From CAYRFQ01 sp964423615 (GTDB lineage Bacteria; Planctomycetota; Planctomycetia; Gemmatales; Gemmataceae): a stretch of DNA of 64,000 bases. Shown piece by piece: positions 36,306-44,141 of the stretch. The stretch's first letter is position 1, and each line of letters opens with the position of its first letter. The notes under the pieces were generated by a model that searched no databases, was not told where the DNA came from, and was given only the letters and a program-made list of their open reading frames with translations. The position numbers and the translations under genes were made by a program. The DNA lies in NCBI GenBank assembly GCA_964423615.1, contig CAYRFQ010000011.1:84548-148547 (forward strand), given 5' to 3'.

Positions 36306-37799
36306 CTACGCTGCTCGGAGGTTGCCTGAAAGATTCGTTGCCGGGTAGGCCACCTCCACCGGTGGTTGCACCCGGCCCCCATACGACTCAACGAATTCCT
36401 TCTCAACGGCCTCAGTACTGATGGCGTTTTCCCTTGGCACAAGGACATCGGGGCGTATCATCTCGATTAAATTCCAAGGACTCGAGTCGTCGAATGTCAC
36501 CACGTAGTCAACGGACTCCAAGCTGGACACCACGGCAACACGTGCTTCGTGTGAGTTGACCAGAGGGTTGTGACCTTTCGAGTGATGATCGCTCGCGTCC
36601 GAACTCACACCGACAATGAGGACGTCGACTTCCGCCCTCGCCGCCCGGAAAGAATTAACATGCCCGACTTGCAACATGTCGAAATCGCCACTGGCAAACC
36701 CTACTCGTTGACCCAACGTCCGACGGATGCGCAACTCCTGGGACAAATCCTTTAGGGACACCACCTTCACGATGCTAGGGACCAAATCCGTTTGTGTTCC
36801 GGCTCCATGATGCAGAAGGTCTTGCAGTATTTCATCCCGAGTGACCGTCGCAACCCCGATCTTCTCGACTTCCAAGCCACCGGCAACGTTCGCCAATGCG
36901 ATGGCTTCTTCGTAATTTCGTCCAGAGGCCAAGACCATTCCCAACATGGCCAAGACCATGTCCCCTGCCCCGGTGATGTCGTACACTTGACGGGGGCGTG
37001 TGGGGAAGATCTTTTCTGTCCCATCTTGGTGAACAAACGCCATCCCGTCCTTGTCCAGTGTAATGAGCGAGGCCTCCAGACCGAGATCTTGAACTAACTG
37101 CTGCCCTGCTCGGAAAACGTCCTCTTTGTTGTTGAGGGTCAATTCTGTTCCGAGACTCGCTTCGAGTCGGTTTGGGGTGATTGCCGAGCAGCCATGATAC
37201 TTCCGATAGTCCTGACCTCGGATGGGATCTACGAGAATGCGAAGATTATTCCGTTTGGCGTTCGCAATGACCTGGGCGAGTAAGTTGGGTGTACACACCC
37301 CCTTGTCGTAGTCACTCACCAACACGATGTCCGACTGAAGGACCTGGCGTTGGATGTACCGTCCGAGTTCTCGTTCGATACCGTAGCCCACCGTCGACGC
37401 GTCTTCATGGTCGACGCGTAACATCTGTTGGGGGTGCCTGTGTTGTGCGCGTCCGATGTAACGTTCTTTGACGGTCGTTGGCCGGTCGGGATCCGAGATC
37501 ACGCCCTCGTAGTTGATAGACAACTCCGTGAGGAGTTGTTTCACTCGCAAGGCGTCCGAATCTGCCCCGACGACACCAGCGACTGAGACCTTGGCACCCA
37601 ACGCCCGCAGCATGGTGGCTACGCTGCTCGCGCCCCCGAGTCGTTCTTCCTTTCGGTCGGCTTTGAGGAGGATGACGGGAGCTTCCTGACTGATGCGTGA
37701 GGCATCACCCCAGACATACCGGTCGAGCATCAGGTCCCCGACAACCAACACCCTTGGTTGTCCGAGATTCTGCACCAGTTCGATCAAGTCTGCGGACAT
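36306..37799 (-). CDS. hldE: bifunctional heptose-7-phosphate kinase/heptose-1-phosphate adenylyltransferase
   Basis: 497 residues from ATG 37799, with GAGG upstream; an ATG at 37814 is possible. The first 330 residues are a complete PfkB-type kinase: VVGDLMLDRYVWG near 19-31, LGGASSVA, and DITGAGDMVLAMLG with the catalytic Asp. The C-terminal domain is a nucleotidyltransferase fold with a divergent active site: the usual HxGH is QVGH (GDFDMLQVGH, near 370), and the ribose-binding region reads DVLVPRENAI. So the adenylyltransferase step may be weak, altered or lost. The enzyme normally makes ADP-heptose for the LPS core. It lies 39 bases after the deoxyhypusine-synthase-like gene. Confidence 0.82.
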   Translation of the reverse strand: MSADLIELVQNLGQPRVLVVGDLMLDRYVWGDASRISQEAPVILLKADRKEERLGGASSVATMLRALGAKVSVAGVVGADSDALRVKQLLTELSINYEGVISDPDRPTTVKERYIGRAQHRHPQQMLRVDHEDASTVGYGIERELGRYIQRQVLQSDIVLVSDYDKGVCTPNLLAQVIANAKRNNLRILVDPIRGQDYRKYHGCSAITPNRLEASLGTELTLNNKEDVFRAGQQLVQDLGLEASLITLDKDGMAFVHQDGTEKIFPTRPRQVYDITGAGDMVLAMLGMVLASGRNYEEAIALANVAGGLEVEKIGVATVTRDEILQDLLHHGAGTQTDLVPSIVKVVSLKDLSQELRIRRTLGQRVGFASGDFDMLQVGHVNSFRAARAEVDVLIVGVSSDASDHHSKGHNPLVNSHEARVAVVSSLESVDYVVTFDDSSPWNLIEMIRPDVLVPRENAISTEAVEKEFVESYGGRVQPPVEVAYPATNLSGNLRAA

Positions 37800-37838
37800 G
37801 GTGGGATACCTCATCTATTGTGGTCGTCGATGGCAGTA

Positions 37839-38849
37839 TTAAGCCGCTTTCGCTGGAACGGTCTCGTCGACGACCGGTTTTATAGCAACCAACTGAGCCG
37901 CCACGGCTGCATGAATCAACGGAATCATGATTTCGTGATGTCCTGTAATCTCGATCCCTTCACTCGAAGGTCGCTCCAGAACGTTCACTCGAGACCGATA
38001 ATTGGATTGCTTGTCGATATCTACGGTGATCAAGCCATCGAGTGAGTACCCAAAGTTGATCGCTACTGAGACGGCTTTGAGGAACACTTCAGGCATGATC
38101 ACAGCACTGCCCAGATTGCACCAAACGCCTCGCTCCATGGTGGCTACCACCGAACACAGCCGTCGGAAGTCGATCAGGCTTGCTTCGCCCAGGGATGCTC
38201 CATCGACGTGGGGGTGCATGTGGACTATGTCAGTCCCCAAGGCCACATGAACTGTGCAAGGTATCTTAGCTTGATAGGCTGCCAGCAGTACACTGCACTC
38301 GGGATACGCACAATCTTGTGTGTCCAAGAATTCTCCCAAGGCCCACCCAAGTCCGACGTCGTTCTCAGCTCCAGTCCTGGCTGCGAGGGCAAAGGCATCT
38401 GCGGTTTCCCGGGCCATTCCGAAGCGTCCCAGTGGCAGCTGCGATGCCACGTCCTCGCTCGTTTTGCCACCGATGGCCAGCTCGACGTCGTGGATCGCTG
38501 CCGCACCATTGAGCGAAATTCCTGTCAATAGCCCCTTGCGAATCCAGTCGATCAGGTACGGTCCGCAACCGGTCTTGATGACGTGTCCACCGAGGGCAGC
38601 GACGACTGTCCGGCCCTCTTCGTGCGCCCCGCACAGGTGTGAGCACACTTTCCGAATGCTATTCCCGGCGAGTTGTCGAGGCAGCGAGTTGATCCAATCG
38701 TTGACCGAAACTTGACCTGTGACGGGCCTCCCCAAGTCAGTGTGGAACACCTTCGACGGTCGGGAGGTGAGGTTGTACGTTTGCAGACCATGGAGGTCGA
38801 AAGGGGGGAATTTTTGTTGATTATCTTCTGGGATGGGAGACGGGTTCAC
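37839..38849 (-). CDS. deoxyhypusine-synthase-like protein in LPS operon
   Basis: 336 residues. The GTG start overlaps the lpxK stop as GTGA and has AAGGAAG upstream. The fold pattern suggests a Rossmann-like, NAD-binding protein: VVAALGGHVIKTG (about 83-95), ISLNGAAAIHDVELAIGGKTSEDV, VALGTDIVHMHPHVDG and NLGSAVIMPEVFLKA. These resemble deoxyhypusine-synthase-family proteins annotated in several bacteria, but I cannot see the catalytic Lys context with confidence. Bacteria do not make hypusine-eIF5A, so a different amine or sugar substrate is likely. Its fixed place between lpxK and hldE suggests envelope work. The function is open. Confidence 0.5.
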   Translation of the reverse strand: MNPSPIPEDNQQKFPPFDLHGLQTYNLTSRPSKVFHTDLGRPVTGQVSVNDWINSLPRQLAGNSIRKVCSHLCGAHEEGRTVVAALGGHVIKTGCGPYLIDWIRKGLLTGISLNGAAAIHDVELAIGGKTSEDVASQLPLGRFGMARETADAFALAARTGAENDVGLGWALGEFLDTQDCAYPECSVLLAAYQAKIPCTVHVALGTDIVHMHPHVDGASLGEASLIDFRRLCSVVATMERGVWCNLGSAVIMPEVFLKAVSVAINFGYSLDGLITVDIDKQSNYRSRVNVLERPSSEGIEITGHHEIMIPLIHAAVAAQLVAIKPVVDETVPAKAA

Positions 38850-39889
38850 TCGGCTGCTTCCTTTAGCATGCGGTCAAGACGGTCCCGGCCTTCGGTGATC
38901 CGCAGCTCGATGCGTAATGCCCATAGCTGACGTTCGCCGATACGGTTGAGTCGAATCTTGACCAAATCCTTTTGGGTCGTAACGATCACGCAATCCATTG
39001 CCAGGTTCCTTGCCCAGCGTCGCAGGTCTTCGACGTCTTCACGTGTGTAAGCGTGGTGGTCGGAAAACGTGCGAAAGTCTACTAACTCGACGTCCAACAT
39101 TTCAAGTGTGTTCCGAAAAGCCTGTGGGTTGCCGATTCCACAAAACGCGGCGACCTTAGTCTCTTGAAGTCGTGACAGTGGCGATGTCTCCTGATCGGAG
39201 TTAATCAAAGTCGTGGGTGAGTGTGTCGTTTGAACGATGGGCTTATCGGGAGCCAAGCTTTGGATTCGAGTTAGAATCCTGTTGTATTCCTCCGGTGTCA
39301 CTTGGTCGCTCCGGGTGACGAGAATCAAGCTCGCCCGTTGGAGGCCCGAGAGTGGTTCGCGTAAGAGTCCTCTCGGAAGGACTGATCCGTAGCCCCAAGG
39401 TGCCAATGCATCGATCAGTACGATGTCCAAGTTACGGGCGAGGCGTCGGTGTTGGAATCCATCGTCCAAGACTGCGACTTCGCTTTCGAGTTCTTCTGCT
39501 GCCGTCGTTGCCAGTTCGCTTCGATCGGGCCCCTGGAGATGCGGCACGTCTGGAAGATTTTCTTCCAGGAGGAGTGCTTCATCGTTGGGGCCTTCTTTAA
39601 CACCGTATCCTCGGCTCAAGATGACTACCCGTAGGTCGTGTCTCCGAAACCACTTCGCGACGTACTCCACGCAGGGTGTCTTCCCAGTCCCTCCGACGGT
39701 CAAGTTTCCGATGCTGATGACCGGGATGGGGGCTTCGTGGGTCTTTTTCCAGCCAGCGTCGAAGAGCCAGTTTCGGGCCCGAGCAGCGATTGCGTAGGGT
39801 ATACTCAGTAGCCACAGGCCGAGACGTAGAAGCCATGGCCAGAGGCCGCGTTGTTCTCCTCGGATCAGGCAAAGGTAATACTCTTGCAC
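38846..39889 (-). CDS. lpxK: tetraacyldisaccharide 4'-kinase
   Basis: 347 residues from a GTG start, first gene of the LPS operon. The N-terminal helix (about 16-36) anchors it to the inner membrane. Walker A-like GNLTVGGTGKT is at 61-71, RVVILSRGYGV at 87-97, and DDGFQHRRL at 142-150 supplies the catalytic Asp. LpxK phosphorylates the 4' position of the lipid A disaccharide, so the organism makes lipid A. Length and motifs are normal. It overlaps the next gene by four bases. The promoter must lie in the gap beyond 39889. Confidence 0.92.
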   Translation of the reverse strand: MQEYYLCLIRGEQRGLWPWLLRLGLWLLSIPYAIAARARNWLFDAGWKKTHEAPIPVISIGNLTVGGTGKTPCVEYVAKWFRRHDLRVVILSRGYGVKEGPNDEALLLEENLPDVPHLQGPDRSELATTAAEELESEVAVLDDGFQHRRLARNLDIVLIDALAPWGYGSVLPRGLLREPLSGLQRASLILVTRSDQVTPEEYNRILTRIQSLAPDKPIVQTTHSPTTLINSDQETSPLSRLQETKVAAFCGIGNPQAFRNTLEMLDVELVDFRTFSDHHAYTREDVEDLRRWARNLAMDCVIVTTQKDLVKIRLNRIGERQLWALRIELRITEGRDRLDRMLKEAAE

Positions 39890-40785
39890 ACCTGTGTCAC
39901 CAGTTTCTGGGATGCGAGCGTGAGTTTAGCGAAAGGTGTTATATTCGCAGCGGCGTTTTTGTGTCAACGGTATTCGCGTCCTCGTCCCATGTTGAAACGG
40001 GTTTTCGACGCGCCGGGAACATTACCTGAAAAGCCGACGCGAGTGCAAAGAGAGGAACCTTCACTTGTGCTTCGGGTGTCGTCGGAGAGGTCCCCGATTG
40101 CGTTGAGTGGACTTGCTTTTTCCAAGGTGAAGGGCTGGAACGCCTCGAACCGAAAAGAACATACGCGTACACCGATTTTCTTGGAACACCCCTCATCCTC
40201 AATCATCTCCCCTCGGGTAGGCGGGTCAATTGTGTCGCGTTTGTTGTGGTTCTTTGGGTTCGGTGGGTTTCCACTCACGGCGAGGATCTGGCGCCCCTTC
40301 GGAGCCTAAAAACCAAAACACGACTCTTGAGCCGACTACCCGAGCGAGAAGAAGGACTTTGATGTGCTCCCACCGCAAACGGAAACCCCTCTAAATTCCC
40401 GTTTTCAGGGCAAGGGGTGTCACCGGCTTGGGAAGCCACTTCGGAACCACAATGGTGTGCCGTCGCAGGCTAGTCTCACCCTATCATGATTTCTCGGCAC
40501 GTCATTTCGGAGCCTCTTTTCGCGGCGATACCTTAGTTGGGTTTCAAGAGATTCCTGCTCCTTCGTGATGTCGACTTCAGGGGGAGCCCTGAGAGAGGTA
40601 AGATCGGAAGATTGTTCCGGTTGTTGCACCGAAACCTATCCAGTTTTGGCAACCTTCGTTGGTTTTCCCAACAGTCATCCAACCGGGCTTTGTCGATACC
40701 TTGAGAATAAGTAAGCGACGCTCTTGCACCATTTGGATGCTCTCACTGTCGAGCACCTCGATTCACCCGAGAGGAGAGGTCAGAA
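39890..40785. other. 896-base divergent intergenic region with MITE-like copy
   Basis: It lies between lpxK (leftward) and the HEAT protein gene (rightward). No gene is supported. It contains the palindromic element at 40211-40347 and must hold the promoter of the LPS operon. Confidence 0.5.
40211..40347. repeat. MITE-like palindromic element, copy B
   Basis: Left end CTCGGGTAGGCGGGTCAAT pairs imperfectly with the complement of the right end GAGCCGACTACCCGAGCG. The centre has CTTTGGGTTCGGTGGGTTT and a small hairpin GCCCC-TTC-GGAGC at 40293-40305. Similarity to copy C continues about 20 bases past the right end (GAAGGACTTTGATG against GAGGAACTTTGAAT). Confidence 0.72.
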
Positions 40786-41565
40786 ATGCCTTGGATACGA
40801 TATGGACTGGTTCTGACCGTTATGACGGCATCGGTTGCGGCGACACAAGGTGGGATTTTCGGCCGACGACAAACACCGGAACAATCTGCAAATCGTGTGG
40901 CCCAGTTGATCGTTCAAGCCCAAACCGAGACAAACTACTACAAGCGTGCAACAGCGATTTCCCAGCTCCGTGAATACAGCGCGGCAAAATATCCAGAGAT
41001 TATTCCCGTTCTGGTTCAGGCGCTTCAAACGGATCAGGCTATTACCGTTCGGATTGAGGCAGCCCGGAGCCTTGGTCGTATTCGTCCGTTAACTTCGATG
41101 GCCAAATCGGCTTTGTCTCATGCCTCGACGGGAGATTCTGCATTTCGTGTTCGGTGGCAGGCTCGCACTTCGTTGATGTACTACAATGTGGTTGGTCTGA
41201 ACCCCAACAACCATGCTAAGTCTGGTGGGAACGATCCGAAGGTAGTCATCTCGCCTCCGTCGGGCAGCCCTCGCACTTCACCCTTGGGAGCACCTGGTGA
41301 ATTGCTGGTTCCAAGCCACCCCACCTCCGTCGAGTATCCGCGACCGCTTCCGAAAGGCCCTGCAGCACCGCTGAAGCCCAAACAATCCGAACCGCCACTA
41401 GCGGTCCCTGTGCCGGTCGGCTCGCCTCAACAGCCACGTCCGGTCGAAGTTCCGCCGATTCCCTTGCCACACATTCCTGTCGCCCCTCCACCTTTACAAG
41501 GCAACCCGAACCAACAGATTCGAACGACAACGCCTCCGGTCTTGCTTGCCCCTCCACCAGAATAA
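40786..41565 (+). CDS. secreted HEAT-repeat protein with Pro-rich tail
   Basis: 259 residues. GAGAGGAGAGGTC precedes the ATG. A signal-peptide-like start (MPWIRYGLVLTVMTASVAA) is followed by a short HEAT/armadillo-like helical part (about 30-130: YKRATAISQLREY, VRIEAARSLGRI, FRVRWQARTSL). The last 115 residues are Pro-rich and low complexity (PPLAVPVPVGSP, VPPIPLPHIP), probably extended in the periplasm. The role is probably protein binding or envelope scaffolding. It is convergent with the isomerase gene; repeat copy D2 lies between. Confidence 0.75.
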   Translation: MPWIRYGLVLTVMTASVAATQGGIFGRRQTPEQSANRVAQLIVQAQTETNYYKRATAISQLREYSAAKYPEIIPVLVQALQTDQAITVRIEAARSLGRIRPLTSMAKSALSHASTGDSAFRVRWQARTSLMYYNVVGLNPNNHAKSGGNDPKVVISPPSGSPRTSPLGAPGELLVPSHPTSVEYPRPLPKGPAAPLKPKQSEPPLAVPVPVGSPQQPRPVEVPPIPLPHIPVAPPPLQGNPNQQIRTTTPPVLLAPPPE

Positions 41566-41589
41566 CAGACCTGGTGACCAAGAGACGCT

Positions 41590-41755
41590 CAAGTAAGTAC
41601 CTGGTCAAAAATGGCCCAGGCTGGGATGGAGGTTGGCCTTGGGACGAAAAATAACGATGCGGATAGATTTGTCGCCGTGGGCGAATGGCGAATATCCTCG
41701 CCTTTCAAATTGCTGGACAGACGCTTCATGAACTTCGCAGTTCTCAGTTAGATCG
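41590..41755. repeat. degenerate structured intergenic repeat, copy D2
   Basis: Aligns with 11725-11890 and, in part, with the flanks of the palindrome at 27723. It carries CTGGTCAAAAATGGCCCAG (hairpin), GGATAGATTTGTCGCCGTGGGCG, GGCGAATATCC and AAATTGCTGGACAG. Like copy D1 it sits between two convergent genes; its last bases run into the isomerase reading frame. Confidence 0.55.
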
Positions 41756-42571
41756 CAATCCCACCTCGGTCATGAGTTTGGCGGTCTTGTCGTAGGCTTC
41801 CTGAACCCATTCGACGATCTTGTCGGGTTCGGGGGAATACTCCAACTCGATACTGATCGCGGCATCGTCAATTCCCAGTTCTTTGATTTCTTTCAGGTAC
41901 GGCACAAAGTCGACGACACCACGACCGGGCGGTAAGTCTCCGTGGACTTTTCCATCACAATCGCTCAGATGGACGTGGATCGTTTTTCCTTTGAGACGTT
42001 TGATCTGTTCGGCTGGGGTATCCGATAGATGAAGGTGAGATATGTCGATGTTGGCTTTCACAGCCGGGTGGTCAACGTCTTCGAGAAACTGAACCATCGT
42101 GTCGACGTCATTGATCAAAGAGAGTTTGAACGGCTCGAGTTCGAGGGCAATTTCCAGGCCCAGATCCTCAGCATATTCTCCAAGTTCGCGGACATTACCG
42201 ACGCCCGTTCTCAATTGCTCCTCGGGCGGAATGACTTCCTTCTGCCAAATGTACTCCCCAAGGACGAGTAACAAATTTTTGGCTTCGTATTCGTAGGCCA
42301 GATCCAAATATTCGCAACATCGGTCGAGATGAAACTGTTGGACGGTGGGGTTGAAGTCGATCAATCCGACGGCCACACAAGCTATACTGACGATCGGGAG
42401 CCCAGCCTTATCGCATTCTTGTTTTATGAGCCGACGCTCCTTGATGTCCATCTCCATCGGATCGGCGAATATGTCAATCGTGTCGAACCCGATTTCTTTT
42501 GTCTTGCGGATGCCATAGGCCGTATCTTGACCGGCTTGGGCCCAAGCAGAGTTGATCAATCCCAGTTTCAT
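41744..42571 (-). CDS. sugar phosphate isomerase/epimerase-like TIM-barrel protein
   Basis: 275 residues from ATG 42571, preceded by GGGAAGACC. It has the xylose-isomerase-like barrel: MKLGLINSAWA at the first strand, IALELEPFKLSL with a metal-binding Glu, KANIDISHLHLS with Asp/His, and TIHVHLSDCDGKVHGDLPPG with His/Asp before AISIELEY. Acidic and His ligands at the strand ends fit a divalent-metal sugar epimerase or IolE/IolI-like enzyme. The substrate is not clear. It lies 96 bases after the BtrH_N-type gene, same strand, probably co-transcribed. Confidence 0.8.
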   Translation of the reverse strand: MKLGLINSAWAQAGQDTAYGIRKTKEIGFDTIDIFADPMEMDIKERRLIKQECDKAGLPIVSIACVAVGLIDFNPTVQQFHLDRCCEYLDLAYEYEAKNLLLVLGEYIWQKEVIPPEEQLRTGVGNVRELGEYAEDLGLEIALELEPFKLSLINDVDTMVQFLEDVDHPAVKANIDISHLHLSDTPAEQIKRLKGKTIHVHLSDCDGKVHGDLPPGRGVVDFVPYLKEIKELGIDDAAISIELEYSPEPDKIVEWVQEAYDKTAKLMTEVGLRSN

Positions 42572-42667
42572 GATGGTCTTCCCGGTGTCGAACAAAAAGC
42601 AAAGAAGAAAAGAGCAGCTCTTTTAGACTCGATTTTCTCCGGTCGATCACCGGGTGTCCAGGAACTT

Positions 42668-43888
42668 TCAGGCGACTGCCGCGAGTAACCCCTCGGCGTG
42701 TTCGGCTTCTTCGTTGCGGATGAAGGTGATTTGTTCTTTCAAGTCGGTGAGAATGTCCCGAATGTGGTCCTCAGTTAAGGGAAATTCGTTCTGGATTTCG
42801 GCCTCCACTTTTTCCAACTTATTCGTCGTGGAACCTAGCGTTTTTTCTCCCTTGGCACCTTTCTCGGCATAGACTTTGGCTCGCTTGGTGATCAACTCCT
42901 TGGCCGCCTTGAAGGGTTTGATGTCGTCGGGCAAGGCACAGTTGGCCAGTTCCTTCCATCGGTCATGAAGCACTTGGTACCCACCAGCGAGTTCTTCGAG
43001 CGTTGGGTTCTCGAGGATGTCAGCAGCTTCGACAAGGAAATCATGATACAAGGCCCGGTGGAGTCCTCCGACATCGCTGAGAGTTTCGATCGAAACGTAG
43101 ACGTCGCGGAGGGCTCGGTACATCAACCCATCGCGATAGAGTTTGAGCCAACCGTCCTTGTTTTTGTCGTTATCGATGAGCTTGACCCATTTGTCTAGCC
43201 CGGCGAGAGTGAACGTGCCGATTCGGCCACGAAGCATCGACTCGGCGCAGGCTCGAATTCCCAACGTTACCGCTGATTGGAGTTGTTTGAGCGAAACGTC
43301 ACCTGTGGAGTGCAACGTGAAGGTACGGTTCTTGTGACTGCAAACTCCGGCCCGAGCCTCTGCGAGTTGTTCGAGCGAAAGTGTCCATTTTGTCGGGGCT
43401 CGGTCGTTGACCAAGGCGACATTGTTTCCTTCGTCCACACCGGAAACGAGGAACTGTCCCATGAACCCGTCGCAAGCGTCGTGCGAATTCAAAATAAATG
43501 GGATTTTTGGTCTCGAACACCAGACGATTGTGGGGTGTCCTTGCTCGAGTTCATCGATAAGGTTCTGCAAGGCCTTCTTCTTCGCAGAGGTTTCGGTGAT
43601 GTGGGAATCCAGTTCCAATCGGTCGCAGAACTCTTGATACCAACTCGAATCCGTGGCCATGGCCTTGTATCGCCCGACGATATGGAGTCCAGTTCCCATC
43701 CCGTGACGAACGACCGATGGACAGAAAGAGTATCCGGCCCCAATTCCTCCCGCCACGCCGAAACACAAGGCTTCGGAAAATAACTCGTGGGTTTTGGGAT
43801 GGGTCACACCAACAAACGCCATCAGATTCCTCAAGTTCGTGGAATCCGTGAGGACCCCTCCGGCGTGTTCATAATTCGCAACTTGCAT
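42668..43888 (-). CDS. BtrH_N/DUF4872-type papain-like acyltransferase or peptidase
   Basis: 406 residues from ATG 43888, with GAGG upstream. The N-terminal domain has ALCFGVAGGIGAGYSF with Cys42, NSHDACDGFMGQF with His136, and VNDRAP with Asp162. This is the Cys-His-Asp order of the BtrH N-terminal family; BtrH transfers an acyl group from a carrier protein onto butirosin. The C-terminal half is helical and of the DUF4872 kind (LHRALYHDFLVEAADIL), ending with an acidic helix. Its substrate here is unknown. It is divergent from the double glycosyltransferase gene, 253 bases apart. Confidence 0.72.
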   Translation of the reverse strand: MQVANYEHAGGVLTDSTNLRNLMAFVGVTHPKTHELFSEALCFGVAGGIGAGYSFCPSVVRHGMGTGLHIVGRYKAMATDSSWYQEFCDRLELDSHITETSAKKKALQNLIDELEQGHPTIVWCSRPKIPFILNSHDACDGFMGQFLVSGVDEGNNVALVNDRAPTKWTLSLEQLAEARAGVCSHKNRTFTLHSTGDVSLKQLQSAVTLGIRACAESMLRGRIGTFTLAGLDKWVKLIDNDKNKDGWLKLYRDGLMYRALRDVYVSIETLSDVGGLHRALYHDFLVEAADILENPTLEELAGGYQVLHDRWKELANCALPDDIKPFKAAKELITKRAKVYAEKGAKGEKTLGSTTNKLEKVEAEIQNEFPLTEDHIRDILTDLKEQITFIRNEEAEHAEGLLAAVA

Positions 43889-44141
43889 GGATGCCTCGCG
43901 TGGTGGTGTCATTCGAGTGACAACGGACCGTCATCCTGATCTCACCCCAAAAGTGGTGGATACGTGTTGTAAACTGATCGGTCTAGTAACGGCTATGTCA
44001 GTAGTCGGAAATGTGCGGTGTGAGGTATTCCAGTTGGTGGGAGTGGCACACCCGCCAGATCCGGGATTGTCCGGACTTTTTATAAGTGTTATCTTGCTTA
44101 CCCGTTTTAACAACAATCTACCGGATGCGAGGGACCGCACC

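Noticed and set aside
43887..44141. Upstream extension of the double glycosyltransferase (85 more residues)
   Set aside because: The stretch has no glycosyltransferase likeness and begins at the start codon region of the divergent gene. The GTG at 44142 has a good ribosome site and the family-like N-terminus.
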